DNA of 64,000 nucleotides from Sepiola atlantica (GCA_963556195.1 OY744533.1:46876249-46940248), one strand, 5' to 3'; positions 12,901-24,016 are shown, counted from the stretch's first letter. The notes: generated by a model not told the origin, from the letters alone. Translations and numbers: made by a program.

Positions 12901-13042
12901 CGTTATGGAATTAATACTCCAACGTAAAGATAAATGAAAAAGTAAAACCGAAAATTGTTTATATATATTTTTATTCCATCTTGAGAAAGTTTTGAAATAA
13001 ATACGAAATGTCGATTAACATATAAACAATTTCAGGTTTTCT
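12897..13042 (+). mobile_element. MITE-like repeat (family P)
   Basis: ACTCCAACGTAAAGA...GTAAAACCGAAAATTG...TCTTGAGAAAGT matches the copies at 34815-35060 and 42460-42570 in order and orientation. The 3' part (AACATATAAACAATTTCAGGTTTTC) inverts the 5' part, giving a hairpin form. It sits directly on a (TA)n tract. Confidence 0.6.
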
Positions 13043-13054
13043 TTCTTTATTTCA

Positions 13055-13400
13055 TACTAGCTGGACCCGTCTCCCAGCGTTGCATGGGAGAAATAGTAAA
13101 GAATAAATTAGAATTTGTCAACATCCGACCGAACGCAAATAGGTCACATCGGAATGATATTCACAATAATTAAAGTACTACATACTACATTGATTTCTTT
13201 TCAAATGACTACATAATAACGTTGATTTTAAAAAATCTGGCCCATATTCCACTCTTCTCCCCTCTCCCGTAGGCAGTAAAAATGTAAAAAAATAAAAAAA
13301 TAAAAAACTTGTGTGAGACGATGGGGAACGAACCATTAACCTCTCGGTCTATGCTGCTAACGTTTCAACCATGAAAGCGAGTATAAAAACTATGAAAAAA
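13055..13400 (+). mobile_element. Helitron-like repeat, 5' end (family B)
   Basis: CTAGCTGGACCCGTCTCCCAG then CGTTGCATGGGAG. Ends of the form CTAG..ACCC..GTTGC..GGG are found also at 17045 and 56723 (+) and, reversed, at 43833 and 63942. I recall such ends in Helentron-type elements; the assignment is inference. The 3' end was not found. Confidence 0.45.
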
Positions 13401-14174
13401 TAAGTCATTTAAACGATGCCAGTCAGTAGCTGGCATGCGTGTTATTGTTTCGATCCGCTGTAAGGCGACCAAATGTAGGGTCCATCAGTCACACGTTTTG
13501 GGTCATTGCTATATCAAGAAATCGATGTTTTTTTCCAATTTTTGACTATTATGCGTGTGAAAGGTGTAGGAATCAGACAATATACATTTTCTGGATTCTG
13601 TCAAGTACCTTGGCATATAGTGACTTAATTCAGTAGTCGAGTTGTTGAAGAAATTGTAACCACCATGTTAAAATATGAAATAGTGCAAAGAACTATGTTC
13701 ATTATTTGCATTCTCTAAAAACCGGATTGACTATAAATGTATACGTAATAGGTAGAAATAACGCAATCCAGTATTTTCGAAATTCAACAGAATTAGCGGG
13801 AGCGTCCATTAAATGTGTGCGTAATGTTTTGTATCATGTAGTAAATTAATAGCAGACAAATAGGAAATAATAACGGATACTATTTTGAAAAGTAGACGTT
13901 GTTTATTAATTCCCGATGTCGGTGGGGAAAGTGTCAGTACTTAAGTGTTCAGGGGAAAACTTTTTGCTACCACCTATTTGGAGTATGTTTTGCAGAGAAT
14001 CGAAGATGGTGGGCCAAAAGTAATATTTAGTGTTAGCTGGAGAAAATTAATAGCAATTTTACTAAAACAATCTTGAGAGAATAAGTGTATTATAGTTGTG
14101 AGTTTAGTAGCCTGTGATGCATGTGGTTATTTTCCTATTCTTCAACAAGGTACAGGGGTAAAATCGTCTTAACT

Positions 14175-14176
<2 letters not shown>
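13401..14176. other. No feature recognised
   Basis: The short frame at 13439-13636 shows no motif. Confidence 0.35.

Positions 14177-14224
<48 letters not shown>
14177..14224. repeat. (TA)n microsatellite
   Basis: TA run of about 24 units. Confidence 0.95.
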
Positions 14225-14227
<3 letters not shown>

Positions 14228-14510
14228 TGTCTACTCGTTTTCGAGTCTGACCACTTTTTCCTTATCAATGTGATACTAGTGTAAAACGTCCTGGTGATAG
14301 ACGTGAATATGACCTTTTAGGCCTGCTAGACTATCACAGACAATCTCCCAGATTTGGCAGGTGTTGTGATGATCCTATGGGATGCCATAATTGAAACCAT
14401 TTCTTGCCTGGGTTTGATTCTGCTGCATATCTACTCTTTGGTGATTAACCAAGCCGGCACGTGACATGGTTATCAAATTGCAAGCTTAGCATGTTAGCTG
14501 TAGTTATGCC
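14225..14510 (-). pseudogene. LINE C-terminal tail, zinc-finger region (copy 2)
   Basis: Co-linear with the minus-strand LINE tail at 36130-36430: CGAGTNTGACCACTTTTT, then TTTTAGGCCTGCTAGA, GGGATGCCATAATTGAA, CACGTGACATNGTTATCAAATT. In the better copy this region encodes C2H2-like fingers. Here the frame is broken, and a poly-C run follows at about 14511. Confidence 0.65.
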
Positions 14511-14805
14511 CCCCCCCCCCCGGGCGCCATAGGTCTCAAGAGGTATATGATGCATCGAGCTACACACATAGTTGGTATCTAAATAAAGATCACATACGCA
14601 AAAAGTACCAGCACAGTAACAGGATTATAGTGACCAACGCTTGCACGACCACTCTCTGAGTATCGGTAACTATGCACCCGGTGACAGACAAAAAGTCCAA
14701 TGACCAGTAATCACTTTAACTGCAGGTGCTATATTGGAGTTTTCCTTATCCTAGATGCCTGCCTCAACGAAGGCTAAATAAAACATCTATCCTAGTATAC
14801 TACTT
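14511..14805. other. Poly-C run and unassigned sequence
   Basis: A C homopolymer (about 14509-14520) is followed by sequence without a gene or a repeat match in the window. Confidence 0.4.
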
Positions 14806-14828
14806 GAGTATATATATATATATATATA

Positions 14829-15119
14829 GTGTTATAATGGAATAATTCCAGGAAGAAATCCGGGTAAGAGAGCTCAATGTGGTAAACAGAGCAAGAATAA
14901 CGTAAAATATAATAACACGAAATTACATGATTGTCGATGCAATAATTTATTTCAACCTTGCGGTTTTATTAAAGCATCCAATTTGACAATTACATTTTTG
15001 AGACTCGCAAATTGAGTCTCAAAAATGTAATTGTCAAATTGGATGCTTGAATAAAACCGCAAGGTTGAAATAAATTATTGCATCGACAATCATGTAATTT
15101 CGTGTTATTATATTTTACG
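14829..15119. mobile_element. MITE with 219-bp near-perfect palindrome
   Basis: 14901-15006 and 15014-15119 are inverted copies of about 106 bp with a 7-base loop (GCAAATT); I count one mismatch (TATTAAAGC against TATTCAAGC). The left flank 14829-14900 (GTGTTATAATGGAATAATTCC...GAGCTCAATGTGG) together with the first part of the left arm is found reversed at 42255-42390. The palindrome therefore arose by inverted duplication of part of a dispersed element. (TA)n lies on both sides. Confidence 0.85.

Positions 15120-15186
<67 letters not shown>
15119..15186. repeat. (TA)n microsatellite
   Basis: TA run of about 33 units touching the palindrome. Confidence 0.95.
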
Positions 15187-15187
<1 letters not shown>

Positions 15188-15214
15188 TTTTAGAGATAGA
15201 AAGTTGAAATAAAT

Positions 15215-15480
15215 AATTAAAAAAAAAAGCAATAGCCAAATGATGAAAAAAAACAGTCGTTAAAGACGAGGTAAAGGATGTTAAACATGGTTCTTTCTGG
15301 TGTTTTTGTCGTCGGGGAAACAGAGAGCAGGAAATAAATTCCAAAGGCAAGCGATCCGAGAAGTAAAACTATCAGAGTAGAAAATATTTTATTATTGGGA
15401 TCTCTACGGTGAAGAGGGTGCAATTTTGCTGTTAGTCGGGTAGCTCGAGAGTATTTTACGAAGATTTTTACATTGTCGCT
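15215..15480 (-). pseudogene. jockey/CR1-like LINE 3' fragment
   Basis: The inverse of the LINE 3' regions at 19795-19990 and 31310-31580: GGGAAACAGAGAGCAGGAAATAAATTCCAAAGGCAAG corresponds to the codons around F-W-N-S-L at the end of the RT protein (written here in pieces: GAAACAGAGAGCAGG, then AATTCCAAAGGCAAG). Only the last part of the protein and the 3' UTR are represented. Confidence 0.65.
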
Positions 15481-15925
15481 AATGACAGACGCCGATTTCA
15501 ATTGCCACAGTGCTCAACCCACAAAACATAAATGAATGACAGATTTGGAAATTATTCAACAAAATTCGTTAAAAAGTAAAAGAGAGGGACCCAATATATT
15601 AATTCCAGTTGTCTTTCTGAATCTCTGTTTTCTGTTACACAACACATTATTTCATGGATGGGAGGTTAAGCTGAAGTATATTCTCATTAACCTTGAAAAC
15701 AATGAACTTAGAACAGGTTCAGTGAACTTATGGCATTTTTGTAATCAATTCACAAAATCCAGTATGAACCAGTTGGTTTCTATTGCTAGGTGGAAAAAGA
15801 AAAAAAACAGTTAGAAGATGTATATGCAACATCTTTCTTTTAAGCCCCCTATTTCTCGCTTTCTCTTTCTCTCTCTTATGTTTTTTTTTACTGTGCCGAC
15901 GAATTTGACCTAAATGAAATTTTGT
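15481..15925. other. No feature recognised
   Basis: The 92-codon frame at 15536-15814 has no recognised domain. Confidence 0.4.
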
Positions 15926-15930
15926 TTTTC

Positions 15931-16435
15931 TTGTATGAAGTATTGTTGTCATATTAGGTCTGGTGAATCTCTGTCCCATTTGAGGGTTCTTGATAAGGTT
16001 CAGAAGCGTATCTGTAATTTAGTTGGCCCCACCTTTTCTTATTCTCTGCACCTTCTCTCTCACAGACGTGATGTTGCTAGTCTCAGTCTTCTTTTTTATA
16101 AATACTATTATGGCATGTGTTCTTCAGAATTGTCTGATTTATTCTCTGCTTCTTTTGTTCCAGCTCGTTTGACTCGTTCGTCTTGTGGTCTTCATAAATT
16201 AGCTGTTCTGGTACCTCGTTATACTACATCTTCCTATTCCAGTAGCTTCTTTCCCAGAACTGCAAGCTTGTGGAACTCTCTTCCTGCTGTGTTCCTCCTA
16301 CTTACAGCTTTGGTCTTTTCAAGAATAAGGTCAATAGGCATCTTCTGTCTTTGCGATAATCATCTTTTGTTGTTTCAGCTCCTTACATCAAGTGGCTTCA
16401 TGCTTTGTCTGGAGCGACTTCCATAAAGAAAGAAC
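15931..16435 (+). pseudogene. jockey/CR1-like LINE C-terminus
   Basis: A frame open from 15914 to 16426 carries SGESLSHLRVLDKVQKR, ICNLVGPTFS, HRRDVASLSL and SSFFPRTASLWNSLPA. This is the same C-terminal region as in the LINE at 1030-2890. The fusion point near 15950, in the middle of the protein, shows 5' truncation, as usual for LINE insertions. Near NSLPA the frame drifts and the 3' end no longer matches the expected K/R-INRHLL reading. No promoter or endonuclease is present. Confidence 0.8.
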
Positions 16436-16890
16436 AGTTTTTAAGAACAATTAAAAATAAGTATTTTTTCTGACATTCAAAATTAATGACCCCGACTGAC
16501 ACATGCATGAATCCGTCCCCATTGACCCTCAACATAGAAATATTAGTCTCAGTTATGGCCATTTTTAAACGTACCACTCCCTCCGACTGCTTCTTGAACT
16601 CATGCGCAAACCTTTGCAACTGCTTAAATATAATACAAAGAAATAAAAAGAAAAAGTAATCAGTAGCCGACTGTTTGACCTAGTTTCATGGTTGTTTTTT
16701 CAAAAAATTAACAATGACAGAAATTAATTTTTCTCTGCAACCCCCACCCGTGCAGTAAATATTTGTTGATGTTTTTGTTGTGTTTTACGGCATGTCAACC
16801 ACCGCTGGGTCATTTTATGCTGAAATCGTAGATGTTGTTTTATATACGATCGATTTGTAGATTCATTTGAATTTGAAAACTTTTTGTTAC
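16436..16890. other. No feature recognised
   Basis: Unassigned sequence between a LINE fragment and a 5S-derived fragment. Confidence 0.4.
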
Positions 16891-16895
16891 ATACG

Positions 16896-16985
16896 CACCT
16901 AGTCTTCCCAAATGGTCACCCATTTAGTACTGGTCAGACTCAACGTTGCTTAACTTCAGTAGTCTTATGGTGTGTCACTGTGCAC
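16896..16985 (-). pseudogene. 5S rRNA-derived fragment (pseudogene or SINE3-like)
   Basis: Read on the plus strand, TTCCCAAATGGTCACCCATT, then AGTACTGGTCAGACTCA and TTGCTTAACTTCAGTAG, align without large gaps to the reverse complement of the 3' two thirds of eukaryotic 5S rRNA (TTCCCAGGCGGTCTCCCATC..AGTACTAACCAGG..TGCTTAGCTTC). Many substitutions exclude a functional gene. It could be a 5S pseudogene or the head of a 5S-derived SINE. A second fragment, in the opposite orientation, is at 41219-41290. Confidence 0.65.
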
Positions 16986-17039
16986 TAAATAGGTCCATGG
17001 TTACCCCAAGCTAGTGAATATTAGAGTATTTATATACAC

Positions 17040-17722
17040 CTAGCTGGATCACATGGGAATTCCACGTTGCTTTCTACATCAATCTGTAGAATTTATGGTT
17101 AATAAAAACATTCTTTTTGAAATAATAAATCTCTGTCAAACTCAATATTATCCAGAAAAAATAGGATTCTTTCTTCCCCCAAAAAATAATTATCATTTTC
17201 AATTAAATATTCTTTAAATAAATAAAACGAATATGTCTCTCCTTTATTTATTGAAAATTGTAACAATTTATATCTTTTTAAAACAATAAATATTCTCTCT
17301 TTCTTTTCCCATAAAAATAATTGTCATTTTCAATTAAATATTCTTTAAATAAATCAAACGAATATGTATCTCCTTTATTTATTGAAATAAAATTTGTAGC
17401 AATTTAATTTTTTTAGACGATAAATATTCTCTCTTCTTACCAGAAAAAAACAATTGTCAGCTAAATAAATATTCTTCAAATCAATAAAACTTTTTGAAAT
17501 CTATTAATTCAAAATTGTACTGTTTTAGTCGACGGGACGAGATAATTTGATTTTGGAACAATTCATTTTAAAATGAGTAAAGTCGGAATGTATCACTTAG
17601 TGACATCAGATTAATCACCACTCACCATCATTGCTGGTCTAAAGATCTGTTCTTTTTTAAATGTGTGCAAAAGGTGATAACATACAGACAAACATGAACT
17701 TCCTTAACATATTATTATATAG
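17040..17722 (+). mobile_element. Helitron-like element, near complete (family B)
   Basis: The 5' end CTAGCTGGATCACATGGG...CACGTTGCTTTCTACATC and the adjoining 100 bp match the reversed copy ending at 43833. The 3' end CTTAACATATTATTATATAGAT is shared with the element at 37032-37657. Inside is a tandem repeat (separate entry). There are no coding frames, so it would be non-autonomous. The Helitron assignment is inference from the end motifs and the lack of TIRs. Confidence 0.55.
17165..17500 (+). repeat. Internal tandem repeat, about 120 bp x 3
   Basis: Three units, each with TATTCTTTAAATAAAT...ACGAATATGTNTCTCC and TCTCTCTT, beginning near 17165, 17288 and 17409. The third is degenerate. They lie inside the Helitron-like element; the reversed copy near 43620-43740 has one unit. 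Confidence 0.8.
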
Positions 17723-19040
17723 ATAACCAGCTCGAGGTTTGAATGAGGGAATTCATGTTATTCTATGCCCAAATCATCTTTTTTATTCTTACTTTTACAT
17801 TTTATAAGAGGCAATTAGCAATTCTATGATAAATTAAAACAAAAATCGACCAATTAAAAGAAGGTTGCTCGAAGAATGCTTTATCCATGCGCAGAATGAT
17901 AGCAGTGGATCCAAAATGAAGTGCACATTCATTCAAATTGATTTATTTGGGGATGAATCTGCAATCGGAAAACGATGTGTAGAAAAAGAAAAAAATGTAA
18001 AAATAGTCATAATTTGCTTTTGGATTTTATTGACTACTAGCAAATAACTAATCAGCCCTCTGGCCGGCAATTAATCTAGCATTTCAGATTTGAGTAATTT
18101 GGGGAAAAACAACAAAAATATGATTGTCATGGTGTTATTTGATATATTTACTGTGTATGAACATAACAAAACAACAAAAAGGTTATTTTATGTAGTCTTT
18201 TCGATATTTATTGTAGAGTTATTTGATTTTGTAAAAACATAAAACTGAACATAAATTACCATTAAAAAACGGATATATAAGGAAATGAATAAACGTAAAG
18301 GTGGAACGTCGATTAGTCGACTAAAATAATTATATATTCTTGAGTAATTTTAAATGGTTACTTTCTGTTTTTCACCTTCATTATTAGAGACAGAAAAATA
18401 GAAATTAAAAATGAATAAAGAGTTTTCAAAAATATCAATGTATTTTTTTTGTAATTTAGAAAGATGAGAGATGAGCATATCTTTTTTCTTTTTCATGGCA
18501 AATGGTTATTATGATGATTACTATTACACAGTAAAAAAATATTTATTAAATAAAATTTAATTTTAAAAATAAGCATAGCTACCTAATTATTAAAAGAGAG
18601 ACTTTGTTAGTCATTGCCTTCAGCGCATATTTTTTTGTTTTTTTTAATTCTAGAGTAATCTAAGTTGTTGGTCTGTGTAAATGTACCTGTACGTAGGTAT
18701 TCATGTGTAAATTTAACCGGAAGTTGTCATTTGAATTTATAAAAAAATGTAACAGGAAGTTTTCATTTGGAATGTTATCTTTTTTTTTTCATTAAATCGC
18801 TTTAATTGATATTGCTACTACAAATACTAATATTAATATCAAGAAAACTATTGTATATATATATAAGAAAATAGGAGAATGAAATTACAAATTAAACTTT
18901 TTATAAAATAAGTATGTAAATGAAGCATAGCCATAGCAGTGTTTGGGTGTTTTCTGATCACTATATATAGAATATTTAAAAATATTTTGTTGTATAATTA
19001 AATTAAATAAGTCTGAGGTGTTTTGATATAAATATAGTTC
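17723..19040. other. No feature recognised
   Basis: AT-rich stretch of 1.3 kb with no interpretable frame. Confidence 0.4.
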
Positions 19041-19044
19041 GGAT

Positions 19045-19995
19045 AAAGGGCCCAACGTTGGCATTTATTCACTTAGATTTGGAGAAGACACATTCATCTG
19101 ATATTAGTAGTATGCATATAAGATCAGAAATATTCACCCTAATGGATATTTGAATAGTTTCTAAGCAAGGCAATCCTTGGGAAATAACCTCCAGTCGGCT
19201 GTAAACGATAGATTCTTTGAAGTGGAATGGGGCAAAAAATGGATGCTTACATTTAATGTTACAAAGACAAAGATCCCCCCCCCCCTTTAACAATTATAAG
19301 AAACCTTTCCAACCAACGATTGTCATAGCTAATAGCACCCTACCTGAGAGTCAACATTCAAACACCTCGGCCTAACATTCACGGGTAATATGAATTGGAA
19401 CAAATACATAGTAGACACTGCCAAGTCTGCTGTAAAGAAAGTGAACTCCCTCTACTGGGCTAGAAAACTTCTCTCACTTGTTAATACCTTATATCTCTAT
19501 AAAGTCACCATTCGCTCCTGCATGGAGTCTTGTTGCCACATCTGGGCTGGTGCACCAACCATTAGTCTTTCCCTCTTAGACAGGCTCCAAAAAAGATCCT
19601 CTAATCTAATAGGTCGCACACTGTCTACCAAATCCCAGCCCCTCTCGCATCGCCACAATGTTGCGTCCCTGTGCTTGTTTTACAAATACTTCAATGGAAT
19701 GTGCTCCGACGAACTTGCTGCACTTGTGCCCCCTCAACCTAGATATACCCCGTCCAACCCGACAATCAGCAAGATCCCACCTCTTGCTGGTTGAGGTCCC
19801 CAGATTCCAGAAGGCTTTCTACTCTTACAGCTTCTTTTCTCAAACTTTTTGCCTTTGAAATCCCCTCCCTGCTCACTGTTTCCCCGACGGTAACAACATA
19901 CAGATATTTAAATTTAATGTGAACAAGCATCTCGCTTCACAAGGATGTCCTTATTAATCTTTGCGTTTTACTGGTAATGTGCATTGTTTGGGGTT
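19045..19995 (+). pseudogene. jockey/CR1-like LINE 3' part (subfamily 2)
   Basis: The frame at 19390-19794 encodes NSLYWARKLLS, LYKVTIRSCMESCCHIWAG and HRHNVASLCLFYKYFNGM, the C-terminal domain after the RT. Upstream, 19240-19330 matches 30780-30845 of the related copy (ACATTNAATGTTACAAAGAC, TTTAACAATTATAAGAAACC), with a poly-C run inserted at 19276. The frame ends early near 19794, and the expected FWNSLP region lies downstream in another frame (about 19855). The 3' end is near TGTTTGGGGT (about 19990). Confidence 0.8.
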
Positions 19996-20159
19996 AATAT
20001 GAGTTTTTTAAAAAAATGTGAATATTAGCAAGTACTTACTTAATTTGACATATGTAGTCAATTCTGTATTTAGTTTTGAACAATTTGTGACAAAAAAGAT
20101 TGTGAGTAAAAGATTATATTTATTATATTTATTATATTTGTATTTTTTGTATTATTCAG

Positions 20160-20250
20160 ACACGTATTCTCATGGTTGATATTTTCACAAGTTTTCGGCC
20201 GATGTACTCTCCGTCCTTCTTCACGTGTATCTTTTTGAACTTGTAAATTT
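20160..20250. repeat. Repeat end with CGTTTCGGCC-like core
   Basis: TTCACAAGTTTTCGGCCGATG..CTCCGTCCTTCTTCACGTG..CTTTTTGAACTT matches 62310-62375 (TTCACAACGTTTCGGCCGATG, then CTTCTTCAGGTG). Related cores are at 31900 and 32240. The GAAG..GGCCGAAACGT motif is common at the ends of many animal repeats, so the family stays open. Confidence 0.55.
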
Positions 20251-20309
20251 TTATGTTGCCAGGGAGTGTTTTTACTTTAATTTTTTTTTTTTTTATAAAA
20301 TTATTCTAC

Positions 20310-20870
20310 AATTTTTAAAGATACATTTAATTATCACGATATCGTTTGCCCACTACATTATTAATTGATCCAAATTGTTTATAACAATCTAGAACTAATT
20401 ATGTTAAAGTTAATTATATTTTGATCTACATTCATGAAATGATTGGATGTAAATATTTTTACAAAGCTTTCAATCTTTTAATACGTGAAGATTTGCTAAG
20501 AATTTTAATGCAAGTTTAAATGACTTTCTATTGGACAGCTTAAATGCTTCCAAATTCTTTGCAAACTTCGAAGGATCACAAAGCAATTCATTTTTTATAA
20601 TTATTCTCAACGATTAACAAAAGATTAAACTGCTTGACTTGTTTACGAAGAAACCCAAATGCATTCTGGTGGATTAAATTTGGAAATTAAATTATTTTTC
20701 AATAGGATTTTTAACAAGTTCGTTTTAGTACGTTACACTATTACATTTTTTATTTTAATAACTAATCGATAACAGTAAACAATAATAATGTGTAAGTCAC
20801 GTGGACGCGAGAAACATGCACACACACACACACGAGAAAAGGTCACACAATATTATTAATATATAGATTA
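20310..20870 (+). mobile_element. Helitron-like repeat (family C), 3' end present
   Basis: Matches 39010-39525 (+) and 52736-53085 (-), with shared landmarks GATATCGTTTGNCCACTA, AATGACTTTCTATT..ACAG and AAATGCATTCTGGTGGAT. It ends in ACAATATTATTAATATATAGAT, close to the 3' end motif of families A and B. It is non-coding. Confidence 0.55.
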
Positions 20871-20902
20871 TGGGAGAGGGACCGAATACTTGTGATAACA
20901 GC

Positions 20903-20907
<5 letters not shown>

Positions 20908-20952
<45 letters not shown>
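20908..20952. repeat. (TA)n microsatellite
   Basis: TA run. A second one, longer, is at 21060-21127 and forms the flank of the next element. Confidence 0.95.
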
Positions 20953-20956
<4 letters not shown>

Positions 20957-21051
20957 GATTATGTGCTGAATAAATGGAGAATTATGACATTTTGGATGTT
21001 TTATGTATTTGCATTAATCGATATGTTCATATCATATATATCATCATACAA

Positions 21052-21059
<8 letters not shown>

Positions 21060-21126
<67 letters not shown>
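21060..21126. repeat. (CA)n(TA)n microsatellite
   Basis: Short CA run passing into TA, ending at the TIR of the Merlin-like element. Confidence 0.95.
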
Positions 21127-21129
<3 letters not shown>

Positions 21130-21951
21130 TACTACTCCAGGGTTTGCGAGGCTGTATAAACAAAACCGCAAAATGCATGAAAAAAAAGATGGAAGGTTGG
21201 CAGACGACAATATAAGACGATGAATACAGAAGGAAAGAAATGCCTATATTTTTATTAAAAAATGAAAGAAATGAACAAACCCATAGCTGAAATAAATAAA
21301 CTTTTTTTTTTTAACCATTTTTTTTTAAAACTTTTTTTTTCAATTAAGCGAGTCTTTGTTTTTCAAATTAGGCAAGTCTTTTTGTTTTTAATAGATTTTT
21401 TAGGGGGGGGGGGACGAATTCTGTATCTTTTCCCCGGAGAGGTAGCGCTTATTTTTTTTGGGGGGGGGGGCTTAGCAAAAGACAGGCAGATCATCTTCAG
21501 TATGGTCGTTATCTCCAGATTTGACCGCGAAAAAAATGTCCCTGATCGCAAAGACACCCAAGCCCTGCATTCCTGGGTGGGGCATCTCCATGCATATTTG
21601 TCCGATATTGTTTTTCTTGCCATCAACCGGCAAAGTCGTGTGCATCGCCTACACCGCATTCTGGTGGGCAGTAGAGATTTCTGATGGCAGAAATTCATAA
21701 CCTGCTCCGGAGATTCTAGGCTCTGACACAATTGCTGAAAATTCATTTTTTGAGTTTGGCTTAGCGTCTCCTTCCAATTTTTATCGGCTGCTTGCTATAA
21801 ACTGCCTTGCAGCATCCTGATTGGTCAGTTTTTTTTCCCCAGTTTTGTTTACAGCCTCTTTTTCGACTCGGCAGGTCTCGGACGCTTCCGCGAGCTGCCC
21901 AATCGCTGCGCCGAGCAGTCACGGAAATTAGACGCAAACTCTGGAGTAGTA

Positions 21952-21953
<2 letters not shown>
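21127..21953 (-). mobile_element. Merlin-like mini-transposon with TIRs
   Basis: Inverted ends GGTACTACTCCAGGGTTTGCG (21127-21147) and its complement CGCAAACTCTGGAGTAGTACC (about 21933-21953), with one mismatch. TATATATAT stands at both sides, so the target duplication cannot be measured inside (TA)n, but 8-9 bp is expected for Merlin. The 827-bp element carries only an N-terminal transposase piece, so it is a deletion derivative. The last 200 bp (21790-21950) are GC-richer and non-coding. Confidence 0.75.
21363..21746 (-). pseudogene. Merlin/IS1016-like transposase N-terminus, truncated
   Basis: This 127-codon frame encodes an N-terminal zinc ribbon: C-x2-C at MRCRRCTRLC, then WRCPTQEC, followed by SLRSGTFFSRSNLEI and ILKMICLSFA. 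This pattern (paired cysteines, W-C, then S-R-G-S/T-F-F) is the hallmark of Merlin and the bacterial ISXO2/IS1016 transposases. After LSFA the frame runs into proline/lysine codons made by two poly-C/poly-G runs (21403, 21457 on the plus strand). The DDE catalytic domain that should follow is absent. It lies wholly between the TIRs. Confidence 0.75.

Positions 21954-22002
<49 letters not shown>
21954..22002. repeat. (TA)n microsatellite
   Basis: TA run at the right flank of the Merlin-like element. Confidence 0.95.
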
Positions 22003-22006
<4 letters not shown>

Positions 22007-22199
22007 CTCAGTAGAATGACATCATCAATATTATGTAATTATGTTCCAACAATTTAACATCAACAAATAATTATGTGTACATATGTTTCAGAAATTTGAA
22101 GGAAAATAACTTTTCAGCACAAAATAACACAAGAAAAAACTCCCTATCACTTAGTTACAGGTCCAGGTAAACAATGGAGTTGTTAAATGACTACAAACG

Positions 22200-23660
22200 C
22201 ATCATTCATCACCAACACCATATTCGGTTTAATGTCCATTTTACATGCTGGCATGTGTTGGACGGCTTTTAGAAATTGACTTCTATGTAAACCTATCTCT
22301 GATCACGTCTTCATTTATCCCTTTTTCTCTCGAGTCCATCCATCATTTTTTCCCATGTTTTCCTGGGCCCTCCCCTGTGAACTGACCCTGCTATCTCAAT
22401 TGTTCTACATCTACTAACCCAGGAAATGTCATCCATTCTTTCAACGTGACCATACCATCGAAGCCTCCTGTTCTGCACACATCTCCTTATACTATCCAGA
22501 TTTAATCTTCTTCTGAGTTCATCAGATCTAATCCTGTCTTTAAGACTTACGTTACACATCCAATGTATCAGTTTCATATCATTTCTTTCTATGCGACGCA
22601 TGTCCTCAATCCTCACTGCCTAGGTTTCACTTTCATACATCATCACAGTGTACACATAGACTCTTCTCTTGGTCGACGGTGGTAACGCTCCGCTGGTTAG
22701 TAATGGCAGACGTTCCCTGAACTTACCCAATACACTCATAATTCTTGCTATCACACTAGGACCTGCTCCACCCTGTGCTCCAATGGTATCACCAAGGTAA
22801 CAAAATTTCTGAACAACCCCATTAACTTTGCCATCCGCATATGTTTTCTCCATATTAGAGTTCACAGTTGTCTCTGTCTTGCACTTCTAGCATATAAACT
22901 AGTTATCCTCCCTCAATCTACCAATAATTTCGCTGCACTTCTTGTGTACTCAATGCCTGCATGTATCACATACAATTGAGTTGCACCCAACTCCCTTACC
23001 ACAAACTAAGCATGAGAATTTTCCTCTTTCCGGGGCATTTCCAACATTACAATCACTGATCAACACTTTTGTTTTGGTGACATTCACTCACAGGTCTTTA
23101 CTTTCCATAGCATTCCTCCAAGTTGTTAACTTAAGTATTAAATAATCAGCATACAGCATCTCTTCTGAAAAACTGTACGGAACTCCCTGGACAATACTTC
23201 TAAGATACAAATGAAAAGCATCGGACTCAGTACAGAACGCTGATGTATTCCTACTTTAACATTCAAGCTGTACTAAATGTGCTGTTCACTCTAACAAGAC
23301 TTTGAGCATTTCTGTCTGTATATTGCTTTAACAACCTTCACTAACCACTCGTTTGACCCTAGTTTATGCAATGTCGACCAGACAATATCTCTTGACATGC
23401 TGTCAAAAGCTTTCTCCAAATCCACAAAAACAAAATACAGGTCCTTCTTCTTACTAAGGAACTCCTCTTGCATTTGTCTCAGAATAAATATAGCACCAGT
23501 GGTACTTTGCTAGGCATAACACCAAATTGCATTTCATCTATGCTAATCTGACTTCTAATTTTCTGCTCAATTATTCTCTCAATCACTTTCACGATCTGAT
23601 CCATCAACTTTAAGTATCTGTAAATACCTCAAGCTAGAGCTTTTCCTTTGCCTTTGTTAA
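22200..23660 (-). pseudogene. L1/RTE-like LINE, RT and C-terminus, broken
   Basis: Read on the minus strand from 23660 to 22200. RT block with FVDLEKAFDSMSRDIVW (about 23440-23390) and LGSNEWLVKVVKAIY. Further on, KFCYLGDTIGAQGGAG (about 22806-22760), RVYVYTVMMYESET, and a C-terminal part WMCNVSLKDRIRSDELR and RRLRWYGHVERMDD (about 22460). The order agrees with an RT-thumb-tail layout. Stops and frameshifts separate these pieces. The 3' UTR (GTCCAACACATGCCAGCATG read on the minus strand, about 22255) matches other LINE tails here. The clade name is a recalled similarity and could be wrong; non-LTR RT itself is certain. Confidence 0.85.
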
Positions 23661-23953
23661 ACAAAATTACTAAACATCCATAAACAATATTTTTTTATTT
23701 TATACTTTTTTCTTTTTCATGGCTGGTTATAATAATTGAATTTTAGAGTCTAATGTTAATATTTTTTTTAAATGCAAAACGGTGGATTAGCTACTCAAAG
23801 TACGTATATATTTCCAGTTTGTAAAGAGTTCTATCAAATATTTTGTTTTAATAAATAATGCATATTTTTTTCTGAAGAAATTAGAAATCTAACAGTAAGA
23901 AATTATCAACTTTAAAATACAAATGGGTGTATAAATTATAAAGGAAACATCCC

Positions 23954-23954
<1 letters not shown>
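23661..23954. other. No feature recognised
   Basis: AT-rich spacer. Confidence 0.4.

Positions 23955-24011
<57 letters not shown>
23955..24011. repeat. (TA)n microsatellite
   Basis: TA run adjoining the next inverted repeat. Confidence 0.95.

Positions 24012-24016
<5 letters not shown>

Noticed and set aside
13315..13390. Minus-strand tRNA-like stretch (GGTTCGTTCCCC)
   Set aside because: Only a weak B box; no stem pairing and no SINE match in the window.
16896..16985. Functional 5S rRNA gene
   Set aside because: Too many substitutions in the conserved 3' half and no complete 5' half or T-run terminator.
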